DNA from: Bacteroidales bacterium
GTDB taxonomy: Bacteria; Bacteroidota; Bacteroidia; Bacteroidales; F082
NCBI GenBank assembly: GCA_017466405.1
Contig: JAFTUF010000030.1
Location: 82,893-146,892, forward strand
DNA: 64,000 nt
Reading direction: 5' to 3'
Position numbers and translations under genes: made by a program
Part shown: in pieces, positions 44,531 through 52,314 of the stretch
Position numbering within the stretch: position 1 is the stretch's first letter
Layout: every line of letters begins with the position of its first letter
The notes under the pieces: model-generated
Database searches by the model: none
What the model saw: the letters and a program-made list of their open reading frames with translations, nothing else
Told to the model about the DNA's origin: nothing

Positions 44531-45693
44531 TTTTCAATGATTTCCCCATAATCTTCGATCTTCCAATTTTTATAAACGACTTTCTTATCAGGAGAAATGA
44601 GATAGTAATTATAATACGTAGCATCTATTGCGTTATAAATTCCTTTTGCTGAATATATAATATCCTCACAATCGTACTTACCCGCATATCGTTTGATATA
44701 TTCCATATTATTCGATCTCGGCTCTATCGCTAAGATTTTAACGCCTTCATTCTCAAGAATCCTGTAGCCTAATGAATCTTTTTCCTGCGCATATCTCTCT
44801 AATTGATCGACATACGAATCTTCACATCTCCAGAAATTCAAAAGCACCCAGCCATCTTGTTCTCTCAATGTCGTGGTGTCGTTTTTCAAATCAACGATAG
44901 GAAAATCAAGGAGTTTGTCGGTTACGATTGTATCTAAAGAATGATATGGTTCCGGATTTGCCACATCATATCTCGAATATTTCTCATATTCCTTATTGTC
45001 GTAATTGAAAATCGAGTCGATATAATCCTGACGATTTTCATAGCTGAAATCATAGAAAGTATAGTAATCCTTCGATAGATAACCGTGTTCTTCTTGATAC
45101 GCGCTATCCATGATGTTTGTGGCTGCGTTCACATAAAGACGAAGGCTCTCTTTATGATCGTCATATTTATAGACTTTGTAGAGTTCACCTTTTATCTCCA
45201 TCTCTTCCACATCACTGAAAAGACGCGTTATTGACAGGGAATGGGCGAAGTCGATAGGATATAAATAATAAGGTATGTGGATGAAATATCTCGATATAAA
45301 ACCGTGCTTCCCCAATGCCTCATAATGTTGGCTAAGGTCAAAGATTGTGTTTTCATATTTTATCAGCGAACCCTCATGCTTCTCTATATTCTGATAACAA
45401 TTTCTGTCAAGAAGATAGAGCCATTCTAGATCTTTTATGTTGTAAAACACCAACGAATTCTTGCCGTCATATTTTATTATGACCTCATATTCATTTTCCC
45501 AGCTAAGCTTGTCGTCATAATAATGAAGATTCTTATATTTGAAAGTAACCCATTCATGCTTATCTGCGAAAGACTCAGCCTGTTTCTTAAATTGCTTATG
45601 ATAATGTATGAAATCACTTATTGACTTATTCTGAGCGTTTGCCGCCATAATTAAAAACAAGACAGCAAACAATAATGATATTATACGTTTCAT
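44512..45693 (-). CDS. Exported thioredoxin-fold protein lacking the CxxC motif
   Basis: 393 residues with a signal peptide (MKRIISLLFAVLFLIMAANAQ). The N-terminal ~250 residues are of unknown fold. The C-terminal ~135 residues resemble TlpA/AhpC-TSA-type proteins (LLDFPIVDLKNDTTTL, VLLNFWRCEDSY, NEGVKILAIEPRSNN, NYYLISPDKKVVY). The redox site is lost: where the paralogue at 48690-49895 has NFWTTNCGPC, this one has NFWRCEDSY. The last residues (LKIER) and the TGA come from the TTGAAAATTGAAAGGTGA repeat. Confidence 0.75.
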   Translation of the reverse strand: MKRIISLLFAVLFLIMAANAQNKSISDFIHYHKQFKKQAESFADKHEWVTFKYKNLHYYDDKLSWENEYEVIIKYDGKNSLVFYNIKDLEWLYLLDRNCYQNIEKHEGSLIKYENTIFDLSQHYEALGKHGFISRYFIHIPYYLYPIDFAHSLSITRLFSDVEEMEIKGELYKVYKYDDHKESLRLYVNAATNIMDSAYQEEHGYLSKDYYTFYDFSYENRQDYIDSIFNYDNKEYEKYSRYDVANPEPYHSLDTIVTDKLLDFPIVDLKNDTTTLREQDGWVLLNFWRCEDSYVDQLERYAQEKDSLGYRILENEGVKILAIEPRSNNMEYIKRYAGKYDCEDIIYSAKGIYNAIDATYYNYYLISPDKKVVYKNWKIEDYGEIIEKLKIER

Positions 45694-45721
45694 TTTTTTA
45701 AAGTTTAGAGTTTAATTTAAA

Positions 45722-45866
45722 GTCAACAGACAACGGACAACAGTCAACAGATTTTGTCCATAATTTTTATGTCAACAGACAACGGACAACAGTCAACAGA
45801 TTATGTCCAAAATTTTTATGTCAACAGACAACGGACAACAGTCAACAGATTATGTCCAAAATTTTC
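45722..45866. repeat. Three perfect-period tandem copies of the GACAACA repeat
   Basis: The unit starts GTCAACAGACAACGGACAAC and occurs at 45722, 45771 and 45820, a period of exactly 49 bases. It ends each time in TTTTGTCC or TTATGTCC plus an AATTTTTAT spacer. Confidence 0.93.
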
Positions 45867-45885
45867 AATTTTCAATTTTCAACTT

Positions 45886-46248
45886 TCAATTTTCACCTTT
45901 CAACTGTCTTTCGATTTCCTCAATTGAAATTCCGAACATCTTCAGTTTCTTGATTATCTCTGGGAGTTCCTCTTCGATGAATTGCTTCTTCTGTTCTTCG
46001 AGGATTATTTCTTTTGCGTTCTCGCTGACATTAAAGCCGATGCCGCGCTTGTTGATTATGATGTCTTTGCTTTGCAGCAGCTCATACGAACGCATCACTG
46101 TGTTGGGATTGACACCGACTTCTATCGCCATCTCCCTGACCGACATTATCTTGTCGCCAATCTTATATTTTCCGTTCAATATCATCTCGCAGATGTGAAG
46201 ATAAATCTGCAAGTATATCGGTTGATGTGCCTTGAATTCCATAATCAA
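45886..46248 (-). CDS. GntR-family transcriptional regulator, YtrA type
   Basis: 120 residues. A winged helix (MSVREMAIEVGVNPNTVMRSYELLQSKDIIINKRGIGFNV) is followed by a short helical tail rather than a ligand-binding domain, as in YtrA regulators, which control adjacent ABC transporters. The start overlaps the permease stop by 4 bases. The tail LKGEN and stop come from the TTGAAAGGTGAAAATTGA repeat. Confidence 0.9.
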   Translation of the reverse strand: MIMEFKAHQPIYLQIYLHICEMILNGKYKIGDKIMSVREMAIEVGVNPNTVMRSYELLQSKDIIINKRGIGFNVSENAKEIILEEQKKQFIEEELPEIIKKLKMFGISIEEIERQLKGEN

Positions 46249-47063
46249 TATTTTTGTTTTCTGATTTTATAATATGTGAAATATAAAAGGCTTGTCGATA
46301 TTATCAGGTTAATGAGATAACCTCCATAGTATATGACTCTTATAAGATATTTCTCAAATTCCAACATATCATCAGAGGTCATTGTGCCGTCAAAACCTTC
46401 AAACTTAATTACAAGTCTTACGATGAATACCATAAAAATTATTCCTATAAGAGCAAGTATTCCTATGGTTTTGCTGAGCTTACGTTTCTTGAAGAGCATA
46501 TTGATGAACATAAAGATAGAGGCGTACGACAGAAATGCGAAGAACTTAAACAATGGCAGTTTTATATCTTGAGCATAACTATCTAATTCTCCTGTCGATG
46601 AAAACTCAACGACTTCAGTGTTGAAAATCTGATTGAAGACGAATCCCTCATAAGGATTGTTACCAGGAACCAAAACGAGTATGCTGTCGATGAGCACCGC
46701 TCCTACTAAATATAATATAGGTGTCACTACGACGCAGTAGAGCAACATGCTGAGGAACTTCTCCAAGGTAGAAGCCGGCAACATAGCATATTGAATCCCT
46801 TTTCTCGGGTCGTTGATGTTTTTGTAAAGTCGCGACGGGACAATCATCACGGCAAGATACATAATCAGCTGCAATATTCCAAAACGACCTTCCGACATGT
46901 ACGCCTCAAAATCGTTTATGCTCATATTGGTATAAAGCAAGAACCACAACCCGATAGGAAGTGCGAGAAGAACCGCCAAGGTCAAACCGAAATTCTGAAA
47001 ATAACTCATGGCATCGTACCTCACGACATTGCCAAATCTTTTGATATCAAATGTACTATTCAT
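46245..47063 (-). CDS. ABC-transporter membrane protein
   Basis: 272 residues from MNSTFDIKRFG, with about six hydrophobic helices (for example FGLTLAVLLALPIGLWFLLY and ILALIGIIFMVFIVRLVI). No signature that I recognise. It lies between the ABC ATPase and the YtrA-type regulator, so it is probably the permease of that system. Confidence 0.75.
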   Translation of the reverse strand: MNSTFDIKRFGNVVRYDAMSYFQNFGLTLAVLLALPIGLWFLLYTNMSINDFEAYMSEGRFGILQLIMYLAVMIVPSRLYKNINDPRKGIQYAMLPASTLEKFLSMLLYCVVVTPILYLVGAVLIDSILVLVPGNNPYEGFVFNQIFNTEVVEFSSTGELDSYAQDIKLPLFKFFAFLSYASIFMFINMLFKKRKLSKTIGILALIGIIFMVFIVRLVIKFEGFDGTMTSDDMLEFEKYLIRVIYYGGYLINLIISTSLLYFTYYKIRKQKY

Positions 47064-47212
47064 AATTTTTATTTTTAATGTCAACAGACAACAGACAACA
47101 GACAACGGACAACAGTCTTAGTCCACAGTATTTTATCTCGTAGAGACGTACGGACGTACGTCTTAAAAAATTCCTGCAAACCATTAGTCATTTGTCTTTA
47201 GTCATTTGTCTT
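47064..47212. repeat. Gap with GACAACA repeat and short GTAG palindrome
   Basis: GACAACAGACAACAGACAACGG at 47082-47123, then GTAGAGACGTAC-GG-ACGTACGTCT at 47140-47163. Confidence 0.85.
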
Positions 47213-48115
47213 TTAATTGTTAAATATTTCTTTAATTCTCTTCTTATTATTTCTCACTGCGTTGAAGAGTGCTTCCACGTTCACTTTGCTTTCCATCTCG
47301 AATTTGTTAGGAAGCACGTTGATGTAACCGCCCGGCATCATCTCCGAATAGAGAGCGTCGTCCGACTTTTCAGTACCGTAGTCGAAATAAAGTTTTGAAG
47401 AAATCTCTTCGAAAGTAGCGTTAAGCAGCACCTCGTCGTGGTCGAGAATCACTATAGGGTCGATGAGATTCTCCACGTCCTTCACCTGATGCGTAGAGAT
47501 GATTATCGTAGGATTATCACTCCACGCATCTTGTGTATCACCCGTATTGTTTTGACAAGATGAAGATAGGTGCTGATTCGCGTGATTCGTGGAGACTGAA
47601 TGTTGCAGGATCACTTTTCTGAAGAGAGCCTTCGATGGGATGTCGAGACCGTTGGTAGGTTCATCCAAGAGCAGATAATCGGTACGTAACGAGAGCGCGC
47701 ATGCCAAGAGAGCCTTCTTCTTCTGTCCGTAAGAAAGAGTGGAGAATTTCTTTGCGGCATCTACTTCCAATTCCTGCATGAGATCTCTGAAATATTGTTG
47801 GTCGTAGCGAGGATAGAACACGCCTAACTTCTTGACAAATAGTTCCGGTGTGGTGTCGTCGGTAATTACTTCCTCTGGAAGATAAAATATGTTTTGCAAG
47901 AAATAAGGATTTCTTTCTGAAGGGATGAACTCATCTACGGTGCAAGAACCGGCGTTTGCCTGTTGCAGACCGCATATAAGTTTAAGGAGAGTTGTCTTTC
48001 CGACGCCGTTTTCGCCGAGAAGACCATAAACGTTGCCTTCTTTAAAATCGAGGCTTATGTTTTTGAAGACAGCTGCGTTTTTGTAGCTGAAATCGAGATT
48101 TTTTATTGTAATCAT
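47213..48115 (-). CDS. ABC-transporter ATP-binding protein
   Basis: 300 residues from MITIKNLDFSY. Walker A is GENGVGKTTLLKL, the signature is TLSYGQKKKALL, Walker B is YLLLDEPTNGLD and the H-loop is IISTHQV. Odd: between FRKVILQ and the H-loop there is an extra low-complexity stretch (about 30 residues, rich in N, S, H, Q) coded by a palindromic repeat (47521-47593). The Walker B to H-loop distance is correspondingly long. Whether ATPase activity survives is uncertain, but all catalytic motifs remain in frame. Confidence 0.88.
   Translation of the reverse strand: MITIKNLDFSYKNAAVFKNISLDFKEGNVYGLLGENGVGKTTLLKLICGLQQANAGSCTVDEFIPSERNPYFLQNIFYLPEEVITDDTTPELFVKKLGVFYPRYDQQYFRDLMQELEVDAAKKFSTLSYGQKKKALLACALSLRTDYLLLDEPTNGLDIPSKALFRKVILQHSVSTNHANQHLSSSCQNNTGDTQDAWSDNPTIIISTHQVKDVENLIDPIVILDHDEVLLNATFEEISSKLYFDYGTEKSDDALYSEMMPGGYINVLPNKFEMESKVNVEALFNAVRNNKKRIKEIFNN
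47521..47593. repeat. Palindromic repeat inserted in the ABC ATPase gene
   Basis: Nested arms TCCACG (47521-47526) / CGTGGA (47588-47593) and CATCTTGT (47527-47534) / ACAAGATG (47555-47562). The right end contains GATTCGCGTGATTCGTGG, which belongs to the intergenic GTCCACGAATT family. Confidence 0.8.
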
Positions 48116-48233
48116 AATTTTTATTTTTTTAAAGACCACTCCCGTAGAGACGCGCGGACGTGCGACTAAAAACCTGATTGTTCATTTCAGTCACACGTCC
48201 GTGTGACTCTACAAGAGATTATGCTAATTAAAT
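48116..48233. repeat. Two short GTAG palindromes
   Basis: 48144-48167 GTAGAGACGCGCGGACGTGCGACT, and 48189-48212 AGTCACAC-GTCC-GTGTGACT followed by CTAC (opposite orientation). Confidence 0.88.
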
Positions 48234-48551
48234 TCACACTTTACTATTTTTAAAATTATTCCAGAATTTAACGATACATGCTAATGTCAGAACTATCAGC
48301 AATATCAGGTTAAAGTAATTTTGATTCTCATCTTGCCATCTTTGCACTAATCCGTTCCAAAGGAACACGATTAAACCAAACATCATCGCGGCGCTGACGA
48401 TATTTGTCACCATGATAATTTTCTTTGAATTATCATTCTGTTTTCTTTTCTCATTAGAATAGATTGTCTTGGCGATAAAATTTCTTAATGCAAGATACGC
48501 CAAGAAAATCGCTACCACTGTTATGGTAAATAAAACACTGTTGTTCATCAT
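48234..48551 (-). CDS. Small membrane protein, three predicted helices
   Basis: 105 residues with three hydrophobic stretches (VLFTITVVAIFLAYLAL, VSAAMMFGLIVFLWNGL, LILLIVLTLACIVKFW). No family recognised. A strong Shine-Dalgarno (AAGGAGGT, complement of 48556-48563) precedes two possible ATG codons. It lies directly upstream of the ABC ATPase, so a role as accessory subunit is plausible. Confidence 0.65.
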   Translation of the reverse strand: MMNNSVLFTITVVAIFLAYLALRNFIAKTIYSNEKRKQNDNSKKIIMVTNIVSAAMMFGLIVFLWNGLVQRWQDENQNYFNLILLIVLTLACIVKFWNNFKNSKV

Positions 48552-48634
48552 AAAGACCTCCTTTTTTAGTTTAGAATTTATTATTTTGCTTCGAGCTGTG
48601 AGCTCATTACTTAATTTTCAATTATTATCAATAA

Positions 48635-48688
48635 GACGCGGCAATTACATATTGTTAATCTTTTTTGGTGTAATTGATACGTCTCTAC
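48635..48688. repeat. GTAG-foot long palindrome
   Basis: AGACGCGGCAATTACATATTG ... GTGTAATTGATACGTCTCTACA, middle arm AATTAC/GTAATT. It ends 1-2 bases before the stop of the next gene. Confidence 0.88.
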
Positions 48689-48689
48689 A

Positions 48690-49895
48690 TTAATTTTCAA
48701 CTTTCAATTTATTAATGATTTCAGAGTAGTCTCCCAAGTCTCCTGTTTCATAGACGATTTCCTTATTGGGAGAAACCAAATAATAATATCCCAATGTCGG
48801 AATATTGATGACTGTCATAATATCTTTTGCAGAATACGCTATATCTTCGGAATTTGATTTTGAGGCAATTTGTCTTATGTGTTCTAAATTATTGGAACGA
48901 TGTTCTATTGCCAAAATCTTAATTCCTTCATTTTCAAGAATCCTATATCCTAACGAATCTTTTTCGTGAGAATATTCCTTAAGATGTTGCAGACACGGAC
49001 CGCAATTTGTAGTCCAGAAGTTAAGCAATATCCAGCCGTCTTGTTCTCTGATGGAAGTGGTGTCGCCTTCAAGATTTACGAGAGGATAATCTAACAAACC
49101 TTGCGACATCTGATTTGACAGTGTCTTTACCGGCATCGTAAACTCATCATATTTTGAATAAGACGTGTATTCTACATTACTGAAATCAAAGATAGAGTCG
49201 ATATAGCCTTGTCGATTTTCATAACTCACATCATAAAAAGTCATGTATCTGCGCACTGTAGATCCATCATCTAAGTTTTGTTCCATATACAAACTATCCA
49301 AAAAATTTGTTTCATTATTCACAAAAGATGTAACCATATCACCATAACCTGCGAGTTTAGATCTGTATTTGTTGTATGTACTTCCGTTTAGGTCTATGGT
49401 TTCAACATTATAAAATATGTGTAATAATGCCCATGTATTTGCAAAATCGATAGGTTTCATAAAGTAAGCCGGATCACAGAAATAATTTGCAATCTTGCCG
49501 AAAATTGCCAATTCCTTATATTTCTTACTTTTATCTTTTCTGTTTTTACTTATATCGTACAGATTGTTCTTGGCAACATCTATTCTTTTATAATGATTGT
49601 TCGTTATCAAAATATAATCAAGATTGTTGTCATTCAAAAAAATCATCGAATTATCATCGTCGTATTTTATAATAACATCCGTTACAATATCCCAATAGAG
49701 AGAATCATTGTAATAATTCATTATCCTATATTTAAACGAAACCCATTCGTGAGAATCTGCGAAAGCTGCAGCCTGTTGCTTGTATTGTTTAGAAACTTTG
49801 AGATTCATTTTATCTTCAGTTTCTTGCGCATTGCTATAATCGGCAAATATTAAGATGAATGAAAATAAGCAAATTAATTTTAGAAATGTTTTCAT
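48690..49895 (-). CDS. Exported thioredoxin-fold protein with CGPC
   Basis: 401 residues with a signal peptide (MKTFLKLICLFSFILIFADYSNAQ). An N-terminal ~260-residue unknown domain is shared with the paralogue at 44512-45693. It is followed by a TlpA-type thioredoxin fold with redox motif C298-GP-C301 (LLNFWTTNCGPCLQHLKEY). It is expected in the periplasm or on the surface. The tail LKVEN is followed by TAA at the edge of a repeat. Confidence 0.8.
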   Translation of the reverse strand: MKTFLKLICLFSFILIFADYSNAQETEDKMNLKVSKQYKQQAAAFADSHEWVSFKYRIMNYYNDSLYWDIVTDVIIKYDDDNSMIFLNDNNLDYILITNNHYKRIDVAKNNLYDISKNRKDKSKKYKELAIFGKIANYFCDPAYFMKPIDFANTWALLHIFYNVETIDLNGSTYNKYRSKLAGYGDMVTSFVNNETNFLDSLYMEQNLDDGSTVRRYMTFYDVSYENRQGYIDSIFDFSNVEYTSYSKYDEFTMPVKTLSNQMSQGLLDYPLVNLEGDTTSIREQDGWILLNFWTTNCGPCLQHLKEYSHEKDSLGYRILENEGIKILAIEHRSNNLEHIRQIASKSNSEDIAYSAKDIMTVINIPTLGYYYLVSPNKEIVYETGDLGDYSEIINKLKVEN

Positions 49896-50170
49896 ATTGT
49901 GAGTTTTCGTCTCGCGGTTCCTTACTCCGCTTTGTTGGTGAGACGATTCTTTTTTTTATGTCAACAGACAACGGACAACAGTCAACAGACTTTGTCCAAA
50001 ATTCTCAATTTTCAATTTTCTTTCCATTACGTCAAAGAACCTTTTACCTATCTGCTGTATTAATTAACTAATACACTGCAAATATAGAGATAATTTTTTA
50101 CATGTCAAGAGAAAAATGAAAAATTTTGAAAAAAAATTTAAAAGCTTAGTTATATATATATTATTCTTTT
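49896..50170. repeat. Repeat-containing gap left of the candidate small RNA
   Basis: 49907-49947 can fold (CGTCTC ... GAGACG). 49960-49998 is a GACAACA repeat. The remainder to 50170 is AT-rich. No gene seen. Confidence 0.7.
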
Positions 50171-50256
50171 TATCTTTGCAGTTGAAATTAGATTTGAAAG
50201 ACGTGGTTCAAGCTAAAGCGCGATACTTGCATTATCTTTCAAATCTATTTTTATTT
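50171..50256 (+). ncRNA. Candidate small RNA with terminator-like stem
   Basis: A -7 box TATCTTTG (50171-50178) on the plus strand precedes a segment with perfect 11-base arms AGATTTGAAAG (50190-50200) and CTTTCAAATCT (50236-50246), followed by ATTTTTATTT. The inner CAAG/CTTG may extend pairing. No open frame fits between. A transcript of about 70 bases is possible. The -33 box is weak. The hairpin could instead be the terminator of the convergent gene at 50251. Confidence 0.45.
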
Positions 50257-50769
50257 AACCTCCACTTTATTAACTGAATATTGAATATACTTTCCATCAA
50301 CATTAACACCTATTGTCAACTTTACACTAAAGTTCATATACTCAAATTCATCATTTGTAAATTTATAATATAACATCAACATCTGTTTATAACCGTTTTT
50401 AACTTGTGTACCCGTTTTGGGTTCATCAAATTCTATTGATTCATTTAACGGCTTCGCATTTCTAACAACGATATCGAGATATTTTACAGCATAGGTAGAT
50501 TGCCATTTCCTTGGAGCAATGGCTTTGACCTTCTTATCGCTTTCGTTCTTTTTTATGTATATATTGGCATGTAAAAACTTATTATAAATATAGTGACTAC
50601 GTTTCCAAAGCTTTGTATAATAAGTTTCTATCAGTTTACGTCGTTCACAAATGAGAGTTTTCATTGTTGGTATTCCCTCTATAAATTCGGGAATAGAATG
50701 AGCATTAATTATATCTTTCATAAAACTTGATTTTTGGTATATTGGTAAATCACACACACCTTTCTTCAT
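50251..50769 (-). CDS. Protein of unknown function
   Basis: 172 residues, no signal peptide and no recognised domain. It is lysine-rich in the middle (KWRSHYIYNK-like KLWKRSHYIYNKFLHANIYIK), with a beta-rich C-terminal half. The start at 50769 is supported by a minus-strand -7 box (complement of CAAAGATA, 50801-50808). A later ATG at 50721 is also in frame. Base composition is more AT-rich than neighbouring pump genes. Confidence 0.6.
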   Translation of the reverse strand: MKKGVCDLPIYQKSSFMKDIINAHSIPEFIEGIPTMKTLICERRKLIETYYTKLWKRSHYIYNKFLHANIYIKKNESDKKVKAIAPRKWQSTYAVKYLDIVVRNAKPLNESIEFDEPKTGTQVKNGYKQMLMLYYKFTNDEFEYMNFSVKLTIGVNVDGKYIQYSVNKVEVK

Positions 50770-50864
50770 TTATTTGCAGGATGCATAACTTTACCTTTTG
50801 CAAAGATAATATTTTTCTATATTTTGATGTCATATTATTACAAACATTTTCTTCTCAAAATAAA

Positions 50865-50888
50865 AAAAGCGACTCGAAAGTCGCTTTT
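50865..50888 (-). terminator. Terminator of RND operon 2
   Basis: Hairpin AAAAGCGACT (50865-50874) / AGTCGCTTTT (50879-50888), followed by T-runs on the minus strand. Confidence 0.85.
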
Positions 50889-50893
50889 AATCT

Positions 50894-52222
50894 TTATTCT
50901 CTGCCGCCACCTAAGGCGTGGTATAAGGAAGTGATGGCATTGAGTTTATTCAACTGGTCGTCGGTCTTGGAAATCAAAGCCGATAACAACGACTGCTGGG
51001 CTTCTATCACTTCGAGGTATGTTGATGTTCCTAACTTCAACAATTCGTTGGTATATTCAACAGCATTGTAAAGTGACATTATCTGCTTGTCGCGCGACAC
51101 TTCTTTCTGAACTTCAGCATCGTATGCTATAAGAGCGTTGCTTACTTCCATAGCAGCGTCGGTGAGCGTCTGCTTGAACTGAAGTCTCGCCTCTTCTTCT
51201 TGTGCCTTGGCAATCGCCAACTTGGCTTTGTTAGCTCCTCTGTAGAACAAAGGCTGCGTCAATGAAGCGAGCGCGCCAAAAGCTGCATTCCATCCTAAAG
51301 AAGCATCGATGACGATACTCGGATAAAAGGCTGCACGTGCTGTATTTGTATTGTAATACATCGAGGCTAAATAATGTTCGGCGTTTTTCACGTCAGGACG
51401 ATTGGAGAGTAACTGCATCGGCACGCCTGCCTTGATATCGAAATCCACTTTCTGATCATCCAACTTACCTCTTTTGATAGGCTCTGTGTAATCGCCAAGC
51501 AAGGCCGCCAAAGCGTTTTCCTGCTTCATGATGGCAGCTTTTATCTCAGGAATCGCGGCTTGTATCGAAGCATAATATGCCTCATATTGAACGACAGCAG
51601 CTTCTGTTGTCATGCCACCTTCTTTCATCGCCTTGATGGTCTCGACACTGGCAGCCCAGCTTTTCTCCGTTGCGAGATAGATATTCAATTGCTTATCCAA
51701 AGCGAGAAGGCTGAAATAATAATCGGCTATTGTCGCGACGAGTTGTGTTCTCACTGCCTGCTGATATTCTTGTGTCATCAGAAGAGCAACTTGCGACTTC
51801 CTCTTTTCATTCAATAACTTACCGAATAAATCTATCTCCCAGCTCGCGGTGACTGAAGCATCGTAATTGACTCCGAAATTGCCTTTTGAGTAAGTGAAAT
51901 TTGTAGGGAGATAAAGTCCTACCGCAGGAAAGAACGCCAATTTAGAACTCATGAGAGCAGCCTTGGCTTCATTGACTTTCTCAACAGCGACTAAGAGATC
52001 CGTATTGTTTTCAAGACCGTAATTAATCAATGTCTGAAGATTAGGGTCGGTGTAGATTTCCGTCCAGCTTAAATCCGCTATGCTTGCAGTGTCGGTCGAT
52101 TGTGTTCCATCAGGATTACGATACGACTCAGCGACATTCATTTCTGGACGCTCGAACTTTCTGTAGATGTTGCAGCTGCTGAACACAAGCATACATAGAA
52201 CGATATATATTATTCTTTTCAT
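50894..52222 (-). CDS. TolC-like outer-membrane channel lipoprotein, pump 2
   Basis: 442 residues, lipobox LVFSSC. RKFERPEMNV near the N-terminus, TASWEIDLFGKLL, RPDVKNAEHYL and the end SLYHALGGGRE match the pump 1 channel. Third gene of the operon, separated from the permease by a long palindrome (52259-52313). Confidence 0.93.
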   Translation of the reverse strand: MKRIIYIVLCMLVFSSCNIYRKFERPEMNVAESYRNPDGTQSTDTASIADLSWTEIYTDPNLQTLINYGLENNTDLLVAVEKVNEAKAALMSSKLAFFPAVGLYLPTNFTYSKGNFGVNYDASVTASWEIDLFGKLLNEKRKSQVALLMTQEYQQAVRTQLVATIADYYFSLLALDKQLNIYLATEKSWAASVETIKAMKEGGMTTEAAVVQYEAYYASIQAAIPEIKAAIMKQENALAALLGDYTEPIKRGKLDDQKVDFDIKAGVPMQLLSNRPDVKNAEHYLASMYYNTNTARAAFYPSIVIDASLGWNAAFGALASLTQPLFYRGANKAKLAIAKAQEEEARLQFKQTLTDAAMEVSNALIAYDAEVQKEVSRDKQIMSLYNAVEYTNELLKLGTSTYLEVIEAQQSLLSALISKTDDQLNKLNAITSLYHALGGGRE

Positions 52223-52258
52223 TGTTGTTATTATTTTAATTTTATTTCCAAATTCATG

Positions 52259-52313
52259 AGACGCAGCAATGACATATTATATATTCTATAGGAGTCATTG
52301 ATACGTCTCTACA
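52259..52313. repeat. GTAG-foot long palindrome inside RND operon 2
   Basis: AGACGCAGCAATGACATATTA ... GGAGTCATTGATACGTCTCTAC, middle arm CAATGAC/GTCATTG. It begins 1 base after the permease stop codon and lies within the transcribed region between permease and channel. Confidence 0.88.
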
Positions 52314-52314
52314 G

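Noticed and set aside
45722-45866. CRISPR array
   Set aside because: Three tandem 49-base copies have no unique spacers and there are no cas genes.
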